DNA of 64,000 nt from BOG-908 sp965198825 (GTDB lineage Bacteria > Pseudomonadota > Alphaproteobacteria > Acetobacterales > Acetobacteraceae), in NCBI GenBank assembly GCA_965198825.1, contig CBDAQB010000003.1, positions 682,001 through 746,000 on the forward strand. The letters are read 5' to 3'. Made by a program: the position numbers and the translations under genes. The notes below the pieces were generated by a model, which did not search any database, was not told the DNA's origin, and saw only the letters and a program-made list of their open reading frames with translations. Positions 27,341-36,168 of this stretch are shown here, piece by piece. Numbering within the stretch: the first letter of the stretch is position 1; each line of letters starts with the position of its first letter.

Positions 27341-27416
27341 GAGCCTGTAGCTCAGTCGGTAGAGCACGAGACTTTTAATCTTGGGGTCGTGGGTTCGATT
27401 CCCACCGGGCTCACCA
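27341..27416 (+). tRNA. tRNA-Lys (anticodon TTT)
   Basis: A 76-nt cloverleaf with encoded CCA. The acceptor stem GAGCCTG pairs with CGGGCTC (one G-T), the D arm is GTAGCTCAGTCGGTAGAGC, the anticodon loop CTTTTAA gives TTT, and the T arm is GTGGGTTCGATTCCCAC. Its 3' 47 nt are duplicated at 49396, marking it as an integration site that stays intact after insertion. Confidence 0.97.
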
Positions 27417-27417
27417 A
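27370..27417 (+). other. attL: left attachment repeat
   Basis: 48 bp from the anticodon stem to just past the CCA of tRNA-Lys, identical to 49396-49443. Because the integrated element supplies no new tRNA body, this side keeps the full tRNA. Confidence 0.93.
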
Positions 27418-27692
27418 GCTAATTCAATGACTTACCGGGTCATCAGACGTGTGAGCGAGGTAGCTAGAACTCGGCAGGGCTTCATTGGGGCTTCAAGGCG
27501 GGCAAGTTACGGCAGGACGCGTTGAGACAAAAATAGCTAGAGTCACCGGCGAAGGCAGGGAGAAGCCGCCTAACTAGGCGGAGAGCGAGAAAACAAGGAG
27601 CCGCTTGGTCGGCCGACGAAGGTGCTTCCTTCTCGCGAGCCCATCGCCTACTGCTGTTGCAAGATCATAATAACCGCAACAGGAGACGCTTC

Positions 27693-28184
27693 ATGTCCTA
27701 TAACTTTCGGGTCCCGCTCGTGGCCGCAATCGTCGCGGTTGCTTCCCTCTTTTCCGCCAGCGCCTTTGCGGGCTCGGCAACCCTCTCGCTGGTGCGTTCG
27801 ACCCTCAGCAACGACGCCGACGCTGACGGTGGCGGCCTCTGGCAATATGAAGGCGGCTCTATACAGAATGCCGCAGGCAGTGCCGTCGGCACCTACATCC
27901 TCCAGCGCCGCGTCACCTCCTCTGGCACGCAGGCCTACAATACCGCGAGCGAGACCATCACCCTCTTCTTCGCGCCACTGACCAGCGGCGGACTGCCGCC
28001 GGAAATAACAATCGAAGGCGCGTACAGCTATAACTCGGGGTTGGTCGACGGCTCCGTCACCGCAGCCTCCACCAAATACCACTGGACCATCGGTTACGAC
28101 GTGAACGGCTCGGTCGTATCCGGCACCGCGGCGACCAAGCTCGTCATCACCTGGATCGGCACGGAGGCGCTTCACATCCCGTAA
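27693..28184 (+). CDS. Secreted hypothetical protein
   Basis: About 163 residues from ATG 27693, preceded by AGGAGACGC. A clear signal peptide (hydrophobic VPLVAAIVAVASLFSASAFA, cleavage after AFA) is followed by a Ser/Thr/Gly-rich beta-strand-like domain with few charged residues. No family recognised. First gene inside the left end of the element. Confidence 0.7.
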   Translation: MSYNFRVPLVAAIVAVASLFSASAFAGSATLSLVRSTLSNDADADGGGLWQYEGGSIQNAAGSAVGTYILQRRVTSSGTQAYNTASETITLFFAPLTSGGLPPEITIEGAYSYNSGLVDGSVTAASTKYHWTIGYDVNGSVVSGTAATKLVITWIGTEALHIP

Positions 28185-28385
28185 AGCCCAGCCGGCTGGT
28201 GGCTGGCCGAGCGCTGTTTTCGCTACCGCGACCGGCCTGAGGTTGTCCTCCAGGCCTTCCTGCGTCGGATCGTGTGCAAGACGTGCCGAGTGCAGCCGAG
28301 GGATCTGGTGCTGTGCGAGCGGGCGGACGGGCTTGGGTGGCGACTTGAGGTTGAGCCGCGCCATTGGCGACGGCCCATACTCTGA
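28185..28385 (+). pseudogene. Remnant with DGLGWRL/HWRR tail, copy 1
   Basis: An open frame with no usable start directly after the previous stop. It ends AFLRRIVCKTC, LVLCERADGLGWRLEVEP and RHWRRPIL. The same tail recurs at 30249-30350 (LCEWADGLGWKL, THWRKATR). Probably the decayed C-terminus of a small Cys-containing protein; family unknown. Confidence 0.45.
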
Positions 28386-28487
28386 GGCTCGCTGTTCTAA
28401 CCTACTGAGCGGCAACCAACGGTCGTTATGCATGGTGACGTTCCGAGAAGTCTAAGGCGTAGTTGTTACGACTGGCCTGATCGTTCA

Positions 28488-28769
28488 TCAGTTCACCTTG
28501 CCTGGCCCTGGCTTGACGTCCAGTAGATATGTTGGTGCATCTCGCCCCTCTGTGGCATCAAGGCTGAGGCGCAGGAGCACTTTGCCCAGGCTGTCCACGA
28601 TGTCCATGCGCCAAGCCTCGTCAGCCTCTGGTGTCCCAATGCGATCTTTCAGAACTGTGGCTATCGCGCGCACTGCTTGCTCCTTCGCTTGCTGAAGGCC
28701 TGGTAGGACGGTCCCCTCATCGTCGAGGAAGGCATCACCATCATAGATGTGGAAGTAAAATCGAGGCAT
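28488..28769 (-). CDS. DUF6894 family protein
   Basis: About 93 residues. MPRFYFHIYDGDAFLDDEG at the N-terminus is the diagnostic start of DUF6894, a small alphaproteobacterial family; the middle (AKEQAVRAIATVLKDRI) is helical and the end is VLLRLSLDATEG. ATG 28769 is chosen over an upstream start because the family begins MPRFYFH. Function unknown. Confidence 0.8.
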   Translation of the reverse strand: MPRFYFHIYDGDAFLDDEGTVLPGLQQAKEQAVRAIATVLKDRIGTPEADEAWRMDIVDSLGKVLLRLSLDATEGRDAPTYLLDVKPGPGKVN

Positions 28770-29024
28770 CGCGCCCGCTCCTAGCCCGTAGGGCAAGAGC
28801 ACCAGCTACGCTGTCTCCTAAGCGCCAGCGGCCCAGGCCGTGCTAGCGATGGGCCGGGACTATGTGCTCATCGCAGTTTAGGTCAACCCGGCGCGAGAGC
28901 AGGACTTTCGGGAGCCAAACCACGAGACGGTCACTTACCAGGGTTCAAGAGCCTCCGTAGCGGCCTCATCTCGAACTCCTTCAATCCTGCCGCGTCGAAG
29001 CGACGAAACGTTGGGGTTGAGGCC

Positions 29025-29582
29025 GTGTCCGCAATTGTTGTCATTGCCGCCTCCTCAGGCGCCCTTGAACCCTTGAAAGCAATCGTCGCGGCCCTCCCTG
29101 CCCCATGCACCGCGTCGGTCTTTGTTGTCTGGCACATTGGGAAATGGCCTACTCTCATGCCTGACATTCTGAATGGAGCAGGTGATCTCTACGCCGCCTT
29201 TGCAGGTCAAAACGAACCCGTTCGGCCAGGCCGGGTCTACGTCGCCCCTCCTGACTTCCACATGAGCCTTGAGCGGGGTCTGATACGTCTCACCCAGGGT
29301 CCAAAGGTGAATCACACTCGGCCTGCGGCAGACCCGCTATTTATCTCGGCCGCTCACACGTATGGGAAACATGTTGTCGGGGTAATCCTCAGTGGAGGCG
29401 ACGGCGACGGTGCGGATGGCTTGCGCATCGTCAAGGAACACGGCGGGCTGGCTCTTGTGCAAAGCCCAGGCGAGGCCAAGAACCCGTCGATGCCCATCTC
29501 GGCTTTAGAGAGGGACCACCCGGATGCCAGCATGACCACCGAGGAACTTGCAGAGGCTGTGGCGGCATTCTGCGCGGCTTAA
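29025..29582 (+). CDS. Stand-alone CheB-type methylesterase domain protein
   Basis: 185 residues, lacking the receiver domain of true CheB. The catalytic Ser is in VIAASSGALEPLKAI near residue 10, the His in VVWHIGKWPTLMPDIL near 37, and the Asp in VILSGGDGDGADGL near 128. CheB domains without receivers are often part of hybrid signalling proteins, but here none is next to it. The GTG start at 29025 is uncertain. Expected to demethylate or deamidate chemoreceptors; no chemotaxis genes are nearby. Confidence 0.85.
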   Translation: MSAIVVIAASSGALEPLKAIVAALPAPCTASVFVVWHIGKWPTLMPDILNGAGDLYAAFAGQNEPVRPGRVYVAPPDFHMSLERGLIRLTQGPKVNHTRPAADPLFISAAHTYGKHVVGVILSGGDGDGADGLRIVKEHGGLALVQSPGEAKNPSMPISALERDHPDASMTTEELAEAVAAFCAA

Positions 29583-29827
29583 TGTATGCGACTACAAAGG
29601 ACATCAACGTGGCGAGCTTCACGATCATCGCGACCGGGCCAATGTCATCAATGCCGCTTGAGCGAACAGCAGCTACGGCCGTGGAGGCAGAGGTCCAGAT
29701 GCACGCGCTGTTCCGCATCTGCGGCAGACAATCTTCCCTCGAGGTTTGGGGACCTGACGGGCGCCTTGTTAGCACCGACAAGCTTAAGACACTGGCCATG
29801 ACCGAACGGGCCAGCGCAACTCTGTAG
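29582..29827 (+). CDS. Hypothetical protein, 81 residues
   Basis: ATG overlaps the last base of the CheB stop (TAATG), so the genes are probably coupled. Alpha/beta pattern FTIIATGPM, VEAEVQMHALFRICG, SLEVWGPDGRLVSTDKLKTLA. No family recognised. No signal peptide or membrane segment. Confidence 0.5.
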   Translation: MYATTKDINVASFTIIATGPMSSMPLERTAATAVEAEVQMHALFRICGRQSSLEVWGPDGRLVSTDKLKTLAMTERASATL

Positions 29828-29887
29828 GGAAGTCGACCGCCGTCACGCTGATCCAAAGCCGCAGCAGGTTGGTTCAACGCCCATGTT

Positions 29888-30082
29888 TTATGCGCTGTCG
29901 AGAGCCAAGTCGATCCTGCCCTTAGCTCGTTGAATGGCTGCCTCGCGACTGTTACACGCACCAAAGAAGGCGATATCGGGCAACGCTAGGTCTCGGTGAA
30001 CAAGAACTCTCCAGAATCCGTGGGCAAAGGGCGGATAAACTCCGATCCCATAGCCGCGATACTTAATGACCTCGGGGTGCAT
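29888..30082 (-). CDS. Hypothetical protein, 64 residues
   Basis: AGGAG lies 5 nt before ATG 30082. Sequence has an aromatic first half (IKYRGYGIGVYPPFAHGFWRV) and an Ala/Arg C-terminal helix (SREAAIQRAKGRID), resembling small orphan proteins of alphaproteobacterial accessory regions. No family recognised. Confidence 0.55.
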   Translation of the reverse strand: MHPEVIKYRGYGIGVYPPFAHGFWRVLVHRDLALPDIAFFGACNSREAAIQRAKGRIDLALDSA

Positions 30083-30248
30083 TTGGGCTCCTCAGACGCT
30101 GCAGCCTGTTGCTAGCCGAATTTAAATTGGAAATACGGGCCACGATCTGGCGTACATACTCCATTTCGCCTCAATTCTTGAGATGTATCACCGGATACAA
30201 TGTGGGCTAACGAGATCCCTTTACGCCGATAATCCACTGCGCGCGGCA

Positions 30249-30350
30249 TGCGGCGCGCAGCCGACGTCGCTGGCGCTGTGCGAGTGGGCTGATGGGCTTG
30301 GCTGGAAGCTTGGGGTTGATCCAACTCATTGGCGAAAGGCGACCCGCTGA
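30249..30350 (+). pseudogene. Remnant with DGLGWKL/HWRK tail, copy 2
   Basis: A 33-codon open tail (CGAQPTSLALCEWADGLGWK followed by LGVDPTHWRKATR) homologous to the tail at 28185-28385. No start or upstream domain survives. The rest of 30083-30407 shows nothing recognisable. Confidence 0.4.
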
Positions 30351-30407
30351 GAACTTTGCGTGTGCTTGCAAAATCACACAGACGGAAGTCGCTAGCTTAC
30401 GCATCCA

Positions 30408-31955
30408 TTGTGTGGTGTTGGTTCGACGAGCAGATCGACAGGCATTGCGCTGGTGGCGGAGAAACGGTTGGCCAACTCATACACACGACGGCTCGAGGGC
30501 GCCAATCTAAGCCGGCGCGCGATCCACGGACTTGTCTGGCTTTTCGCCCAGAACATAGTAGCTCGCGCTACGAGCTTGCTTAGCCAATTAGCACTGGCAG
30601 CACTATTGCAGCCGGCCGACTTCGGCATGATCGGGCTAGCGTCCAGCGTGACCAACATTGCGCAAGCAATCACCAATGTAGGCGTCGAGGACGTTCTACT
30701 ACAACGCAAAGATAAGCTTTCGTTATGGAGCGGACCTGCCTTCTGGATCATGCTCTTGCTGTTCGTTGTTTCTGGCGCCGTAGTGGCTGCTGCTGCCCCT
30801 GTTGCAGCGGCAGCGTTTAAGGCACCGGGGTTGGTGGGACTGCTGCTGATCTCCGGCGCCTCTATGCCGATCAGCGCGTTTGCCATCGTTCCAGGCGCTG
30901 CGCTGCGAGCTAGACTTCGCTTTGAGTTCCTGGCCAGCTGGGGCGCTTTTGAAGCAATTACACAAGCTTCCCTCACCATCTTATTCGCCTGGCTTGGCTT
31001 CAAGGCTTATAGTTTTGTCGTGCCAGTGCCTATTGTCTCTGCGCTGCGAGCTGTCGTTTGGTCGGCAGCTGCACACTCCTCGATGCCTCTCAACTTCACA
31101 ATCAAATTTAAGCGTTGGAAATTCCTAATCGGAAATTCAGCGATTACCTTTGCGACTAGGATGATATCTGCGGTTATCTCCCAAGGAGATTACCTAGTCC
31201 TGGGTCTTCTCGCAGGCGAGTCCGCCGTTGGCCGCTATTACTTTGGATTCCGCCTAGCCGCTCAACCTTTGTGGATGCTCGCGGGAAATCTGAGCGGCGT
31301 GGTGTTGCCAGCCTTGGTACAACTTAAGAATGATCCAAAGCGGCAAGGAGAAGCGGCTCTCAAGGCATCTATCCTAGTGTCCTATACGATTATGCCCCTT
31401 GCCTTTATCCAAGCCGCTGTCGCCGGACCATTAATCAAACGCTTTTTCGCACATCACTGGGATGGCTCCATTCCGATTATACAATTGCTTAGCATCGGCT
31501 TGGCATTCGACGCAGTTTCTTGGATAGCAGGCTCGCTTTTAACTTCTCGCGGCGAGTTCAGAGCGCGGCTGAACAACCAAATGACTCAGCTTCCCGTATT
31601 CTTTACGCTCGTCACGATGGGGACTCTTCTTGGAGGCTCAATCGGCACGGCAGCAGGTGTGTTCTTACACTATGTTCTTACACAGCCACCGTTTGTCTAT
31701 GGAGTATATCGTCGACTGGGTCTTACCGTCAGCAATGTAGCAAGCATCTACATAAAACCCACTGTATTAGCTTCAGTAGCGACGGGCTCAGGAATTTTGG
31801 TCTCTCGTCTCCTGCCTGTGAGCGCCCCCATCAGCCGGGTTCTAGTTGTAGGTCTTGCCTCGAGCATGCTTTACGCGGCTCTGGTTCGCTGGAGAATGCC
31901 TTCGGTATGGGATGAGTTTGCTTCTCGCATTAGATCAGCCATCTGGCGGCCCTGA
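30408..31955 (+). CDS. Oligosaccharide flippase (Wzx-like)
   Basis: 515 residues if begun at TTG 30408; GTG 30453 gives 500. Twelve or more hydrophobic segments spread over the length, with the typical N-terminal AIHGLVWLFAQNIVARATSL and ADFGMIGLASSV region of polysaccharide-transport (MOP superfamily) flippases that move lipid-linked sugars across the inner membrane. Base composition is lower in GC than neighbours, indicating recent transfer. Its stop touches the stop side of the sulfotransferase gene. No polymerase or glycosyltransferase is adjacent. Confidence 0.85.
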   Translation: MCGVGSTSRSTGIALVAEKRLANSYTRRLEGANLSRRAIHGLVWLFAQNIVARATSLLSQLALAALLQPADFGMIGLASSVTNIAQAITNVGVEDVLLQRKDKLSLWSGPAFWIMLLLFVVSGAVVAAAAPVAAAAFKAPGLVGLLLISGASMPISAFAIVPGAALRARLRFEFLASWGAFEAITQASLTILFAWLGFKAYSFVVPVPIVSALRAVVWSAAAHSSMPLNFTIKFKRWKFLIGNSAITFATRMISAVISQGDYLVLGLLAGESAVGRYYFGFRLAAQPLWMLAGNLSGVVLPALVQLKNDPKRQGEAALKASILVSYTIMPLAFIQAAVAGPLIKRFFAHHWDGSIPIIQLLSIGLAFDAVSWIAGSLLTSRGEFRARLNNQMTQLPVFFTLVTMGTLLGGSIGTAAGVFLHYVLTQPPFVYGVYRRLGLTVSNVASIYIKPTVLASVATGSGILVSRLLPVSAPISRVLVVGLASSMLYAALVRWRMPSVWDEFASRIRSAIWRP

Positions 31956-32981
31956 CTAGGCCGCAAAGCCATACGCCTCCTGCGCAGACGACTTCAAGCG
32001 AGCCTTCAGGCCGTCCGCTACGTTTGGAAACACTGCGCCGGCGATCTCTATGATACGAGCTATGTCTGTCGAGCTAAGACCCTCTCGCCAGCTGACCGCT
32101 CTACGGCCGCTGTCCACGCCCCACGAAGTAGAAACAGTCGTTATGGAGTCAAATTCTACATCGTTGGATAGGTTTGGCGCTCGACCAACCAAAGCGCATG
32201 TTTCCGCAATGACATCATGTTTAGACTCTACAATCTGACCGTATGGGATGATTTTTCCCCATTCACGATTCCCAATTAGATGTTCAGCGATGCGCTCGGT
32301 AGCCGCCCAATATGCTGCAATCCTGGAGGTTCCGTCGACGTCAAACTCAGGAGTGAACAAAACGCTGCAGTCTCCTGTCGCGCTAAGATCTTCCATCAAT
32401 GGCGAGATTATGTCCACGAGACGAATGTTTTCGAAGGTCCAGTCCCACTTACTTCTGGCGAAGCTGTGGACGACAGCGCACGGATGTCGACGGATGTGTA
32501 CTACTGGAACGTCATAGCGCTCATGGATAGATGCTAGATTTGCCTGCAGGCGAACGTCTTTAAGTACAATGTCACGTCGAAAAGATTGCCACACGCTTTC
32601 GCGCGCGCGTATAGATGATCGGCTACTCAGAGTACCGCGGAAGTAACCATCTAGATCCAGCCACAAAGGGTCGTCTGGTCCAGCTTTTCCTGGTATGTAA
32701 GCCTCTCGAAGATGATGTTCATTGTATCCAAGCGCGATTAGCCTCTTGTATCGGCTCGGGTTCATTGGTGACAGCGGCTCAAACACTGTCTTAGCATTTA
32801 GGTTTCTTGATATCAGCTCCTGAAACCATGTTGTGCCGCTGCGCCAGAAGCCGCTCACAAATAGTAACTGTCGCGATACGCGAAGTGAACCCAACCCTAC
32901 ATCAATCGCCCGCGCCGTACGATCTGTGAGTCTACGACGCATTCTTACTTTTAGAAGATTGAGGTTCTCGGCGGACGACAT
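31956..32981 (-). CDS. Sulfotransferase family protein
   Basis: 341 residues. The 5'-phosphosulfate loop is VSGFWRSGTTWFQEL near residue 40, followed by ISRNLNAKTVFEPLSP; a 3'-phosphate-type region with VPVVHIRRHPCAVVHSF near 170 contains the usual R...S. It would transfer sulfate from PAPS to a glycan or small molecule. Convergent with the flippase at a zero-base gap and similarly lower in GC; a sulfated surface glycan is a plausible joint role. Confidence 0.85.
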   Translation of the reverse strand: MSSAENLNLLKVRMRRRLTDRTARAIDVGLGSLRVSRQLLFVSGFWRSGTTWFQELISRNLNAKTVFEPLSPMNPSRYKRLIALGYNEHHLREAYIPGKAGPDDPLWLDLDGYFRGTLSSRSSIRARESVWQSFRRDIVLKDVRLQANLASIHERYDVPVVHIRRHPCAVVHSFARSKWDWTFENIRLVDIISPLMEDLSATGDCSVLFTPEFDVDGTSRIAAYWAATERIAEHLIGNREWGKIIPYGQIVESKHDVIAETCALVGRAPNLSNDVEFDSITTVSTSWGVDSGRRAVSWREGLSSTDIARIIEIAGAVFPNVADGLKARLKSSAQEAYGFAA

Positions 32982-33324
32982 AAGAGTTCCTAGAAGTGCC
33001 AGAGTTTCAAAGACCCAGGGTCAGGGTTAGCTTGCCATATAGCTTCTGTGACGCAAGCGGATTTCTCAAGACGCCGAATAACGACGAAGTAAGCGCCGAA
33101 CTCTCGAGCAATCTGCAAGCTCACTAAATTGGCCAGCTAAATCAACGCCCCCGCCGGGCTCAAAACACTTCTACCGGGCAAGGTCCTGGACACGATGACG
33201 CAGCCATGAAACAGACCTAAACCACACGTCTTCGTCGTTGTTTAAGAGCGATACTAAAAACGCTTGTAGAAAAGGGGATCATGTGCGCTATAATGACATT
33301 GCGAGCTGTGGAGAGGATTTGTTG

Positions 33325-33732
33325 ATGGTCGGTTATAGCTCCTCAACAGGAAGTGCGATCGAAGGATCAATCAGTTCGAACGTATACAGGCTACAGCTGA
33401 ACCACAGAAATCGTCCGCGCGCATTAGTTGGCATAAGTGTTGACCTTGGGTCTCAGAGCAGCAGTTCTGGCAGCCGTCGTGATTGGAACGAGCAAGCAAT
33501 CAATTATAGCGCCGCCACGCAACTCGAAGATGAGTTAGTGGCATTGGAGGAAAGAGCGACACGTCGCATTGAGGCGGCTATGGCTCGCGTCAGCGGCCGT
33601 TTGGATGGCCTTTCGACGTCCATGGCCGATCTTAATAGGCAGGGACAATCCATTCGGAGCCTTGTTTTCGCTACGGCGGCTTTGGTATTGACCAGCGCTT
33701 TGGCGGTTGAGCTTATCCCAAGGTGGTTCTAG
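33325..33732 (+). CDS. Hypothetical protein with C-terminal membrane anchor
   Basis: About 135 residues from ATG 33325, which follows GGAGAGG. The first half is Ser/Asn-rich, the middle is a coiled-coil-like helix (LEDELVALEERATRRIEAAM), and the end is a single hydrophobic segment (SLVFATAALVLTSALAVEL) with a short basic tail. Tail-anchored topology is inferred. No family recognised. The 33001-33324 stretch upstream shows nothing recognisable. Confidence 0.55.
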   Translation: MVGYSSSTGSAIEGSISSNVYRLQLNHRNRPRALVGISVDLGSQSSSSGSRRDWNEQAINYSAATQLEDELVALEERATRRIEAAMARVSGRLDGLSTSMADLNRQGQSIRSLVFATAALVLTSALAVELIPRWF

Positions 33733-33876
33733 CGTTCCATGCTGTAGTACACGGACCATGTTCCCGCCAGCCGTTTGCCGCCGGCGTGACTTTCCAAGCG
33801 CAAGCGGGCGGATCAAGGTAGCTGGCGTTTAGAGGTCATTCCTAGGCAGCTTCTCCAGCCTCTGAGGACCACCCGT

Positions 33877-34390
33877 TTGCCAAGGATAGTGGGCGATGTG
33901 CTCCAGAACGGGAGACCTGCTCCGATCGCCGCTTCCTACAGTCACAACGGCAAGCGCCAGTGCGGGGTTGTCATCTGCCAGCGGGACGGTAAGGTCCTGC
34001 CGACGGCCTTCCGCTCAGAGAGCGCCGCCCTTTCGTTTATTCGCAACCGGGTCGCACGTGAGACAGAAGTCATGGTGGACGAAAGCACCGCCTGGAACGA
34101 CCTCCACGCGCGCTACGTCGTTAAGACCATCAACCACCAACTCGCTTATAGCGACAACGCGCTTGCACGAACGGAGCGGAAAGCTTCTTCAGCCGGATGC
34201 GTCGCGCCGAGGCTGGTCATCACCACTACATTGTTGGCGTTTATCTTGGCCGATATGCCCAAGAGAGTGCATGGCGTGAAGATCACCGCCGTGCACCGAA
34301 CGGCTCACAGGTTTCCGGTGCCGTTGCTTTGGCCCTAAAGGCTAAGCTGGCGTGGACTTCTGCGGCTACTGGCAGCGGAAGCCGGTGTAA
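33877..34390 (+). pseudogene. IS1595-family transposase remnant
   Basis: Matches the second half of an ISXO2-like transposase: NGKRQCGVVICQRDG, VMVDESTAWNDLHARYVVK and INHQLAYSDN in one frame; then, after a shift near 34165, FFSRMRRAEAGHHHYIVG and GRYAQESAWREDHRR in another; then, after a second shift near 34350, VDFCGYWQRKPV and stop. The N-terminal zinc-binding half and both inverted repeats are not visible, so it is an inactive fragment. Confidence 0.75.
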
Positions 34391-34496
34391 CTCAACTGAG
34401 CGTGCGTGCTCGAGCCAAAAAGAAATTCCGACGCCAAAACGGTATGGCTTCTCAACTTAGCGCGCGATATGGTGCTCTTAGCGGTGAGGGGCGCAA

Positions 34497-34754
34497 ATGG
34501 CTGTTCTTTCCATAGACGAGGATAAGGCTCGAAAAGTTCTTACGATCTTTGGCAAACTTGGAGCTAAATCGGGTCACGTACTCTCAATCGCGACCATCGC
34601 AGCAGCCGGGTTCGGCGATCAGATATCTGCTCAAGACATGAATGATGGCATCGCGCATGGCGCAAAGTTGGGTTGGTTCGAAGAAGTAGATAGTGGTGCC
34701 TACAAGCTCACGGACATCGGTTTCGCCAAAAATCGACACGCCGGTCCCGTTTAA
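34497..34754 (+). CDS. Hypothetical protein, 85 residues
   Basis: ATG 34497 follows GAGGGGC. The sequence DEDKARKVLTIFGKLGAKSGHVL, AQDMNDGIAHGAKLGWFEEV and YKLTDIGFA has the shape of a small winged-helix domain (three helices then a beta wing), but no DNA-binding family is assigned. Stands alone in the left part of the element. Confidence 0.55.
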   Translation: MAVLSIDEDKARKVLTIFGKLGAKSGHVLSIATIAAAGFGDQISAQDMNDGIAHGAKLGWFEEVDSGAYKLTDIGFAKNRHAGPV

Positions 34755-34762
34755 GGCCCTAT

Positions 34763-34900
34763 TTAACGCTGCTCAGGCCGAGCCTTGGCCTCCTCGGCTA
34801 CCAACCAGGCTTTAAGGTCTAGTGCCGCGTCGGTGAGCCGGATCATCTCCACGCGCAGGTCCTTCCAAAGAGCGACGATCTCCTCAATCTCGGTTTCCAT
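34763..34900 (-). CDS. Small helical protein, 45 residues
   Basis: A short frame from ATG 34900 with GGAGTGGGCC just upstream. Highly charged and entirely helical in pattern (METEIEEIVALWKDLRVEM then RLTDAALDLKAWLVAEEAK). Convergent with the 34497 gene. Family unknown; supported only by start context and composition. Confidence 0.4.
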   Translation of the reverse strand: METEIEEIVALWKDLRVEMIRLTDAALDLKAWLVAEEAKARPEQR

Positions 34901-34941
34901 GGCCCACTCCGTTCATAACGGAATCGCATCATACACTCACG

Positions 34942-35247
34942 TTATTGTGAGTCCAGCCCGTTTGGTTCGGTGAGGAACCACTCCAGCGCCAGCCCGCGCC
35001 CGTGCTTGGACGTGGCCTGCTCCCGGCGTTTGAAGTTCCGCAGCGCCGCTCCGACCCGCTTCCGCACCACCTCCTGGTCTGCGTCCTGAAGGCCGCGCTG
35101 GGCGATCACCGCCGCAGCGATGGTGGCGACCGTCATCGGCCCTGTGGCGTCCCGCAGCACGCCACCGACGGCCCTGCTCATGTCGCCATACTCGGCAGCA
35201 TACGGGGCCTGCGGCTTACTCGATCGCCTGAGAAGTTTAAGTAACAA
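34942..35247 (-). CDS. Hypothetical protein, 101 residues
   Basis: Begins at TTG 35247, though ATG 35181 is a possible start. Core MTVATIAAAVIAQRGLQDADQ and VVRKRVGAALRNFKRREQATS resembles a winged-helix fold; the end is ALEWFLTEPNGLD. A similar layout is found in proteins of alphaproteobacterial mobile elements, but no named family is claimed. The 35248-35490 stretch upstream shows nothing recognisable. Confidence 0.55.
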   Translation of the reverse strand: MLLKLLRRSSKPQAPYAAEYGDMSRAVGGVLRDATGPMTVATIAAAVIAQRGLQDADQEVVRKRVGAALRNFKRREQATSKHGRGLALEWFLTEPNGLDSQ

Positions 35248-35490
35248 CGACTTCGGCTAATCATCGTCTTGTCGCGTGATGCCGCAGGCTTTTAGCTGAG
35301 CCCGCTAGCGTCGCGTTCTGTCTTCTGCAGCAGCAACCATGGAGCTGTAAGCGCTCGATTCTCGGTAGAATAGTCTCGCTTGGCTAGCTACTGCTTAACG
35401 CCACCGCCTGCTGGCATGCACCGGAAGCGCCGCCGGTTCTTGGCTTTCATCTTTCCGGTGGTAAGCTGAGATTATTTCGCGAGGGGCATC

Positions 35491-35847
35491 ATGGCTGTAA
35501 TTGGCATTGGAGGCGTTTTCTTCCGCTCAACGGACCCCGACGCGCTCTTGCAGTGGTACAAGGACCATCTCGGCGTAACCATGGAGGCTTATGAGCCCTG
35601 GCAACAAGCGGCCGGCCCGACGGTTTTCATGCCGTTTGCGGAAACGACGGATCACTGGCCAAACAATAAGCAATGGATGATTAATTTCCGTGTGAACAAT
35701 TTCGACGATACCCTAGCCAAGCTGCGGCAGGCCGACATAGTCATCATCACCAACGCGGCGTGGGATAGTCCTGAAACAGGCCGCTTCGCCCGTATTTTCG
35801 ATCCGGAGGGAAATCCGATCGAACTTTGGGAACCTCCGCCGGAGTAA
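35491..35847 (+). CDS. VOC family protein (glyoxalase/bleomycin-resistance fold)
   Basis: 118 residues. One vicinal-oxygen-chelate domain: IGIGGVFFRSTDPDALLQWYKDHLG at the start (in pieces), then INFRVNNFDDTLAKLRQ and FARIFDPEGNPIELWEPP, containing the usual metal-ligand Glu. GAGGGGCATC precedes ATG 35491. Substrate unknown. Lies next to a decayed VOC gene on the opposite strand. Confidence 0.85.
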   Translation: MAVIGIGGVFFRSTDPDALLQWYKDHLGVTMEAYEPWQQAAGPTVFMPFAETTDHWPNNKQWMINFRVNNFDDTLAKLRQADIVIITNAAWDSPETGRFARIFDPEGNPIELWEPPPE

Positions 35848-35887
35848 AGCCAAGATCGTGACTTAGGCCGCAGCTTTCTGAATGACT

Positions 35888-36168
35888 TCAGTGTTTTTGG
35901 AGCCGTTTTATGTCAGCGAACTGAGCCAGGGACAGGAGGTTGCCGTCTGGATCCTTGAATCATAAAACCTGGGTGCCTTCAGGGGCAGCCCAGATGCCGA
36001 CTGCATATTGCTGGAGGAAAGAGAAGCGTTCGAATGTGACGCCTTGTGCGGCGAGGGCGTGCACGGCCGCCTGCATGTCCGGGACTTTCCAGCCGATGGC
36101 AGTGAAAGGTTGCGGGGCGAGATCGAGCACTTTCTGGAGCACGTCAGTCGTGGTTAGAACTTCGTTGG
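35888..36168 (-). pseudogene. Decayed VOC family gene
   Basis: Reads VLTTTDVLQKVLDLAPQPF, AIGWKVPDMQAAVHALAAQG, VTFERF and AVGIWAAPEG, then an in-frame TGA where the family has a Trp or similar codon, then FKDPDGNLLSLAQFAD. The N-terminal part is missing. The remaining codons match a glyoxalase-like domain well, so it was inactivated recently. Confidence 0.7.

Noticed and set aside
28931..29044. A short minus-strand frame (MTTIADTASTP...) divergent from the CheB gene
   Set aside because: It overlaps the CheB start, has no start signal or family, and was not distinguishable from chance.
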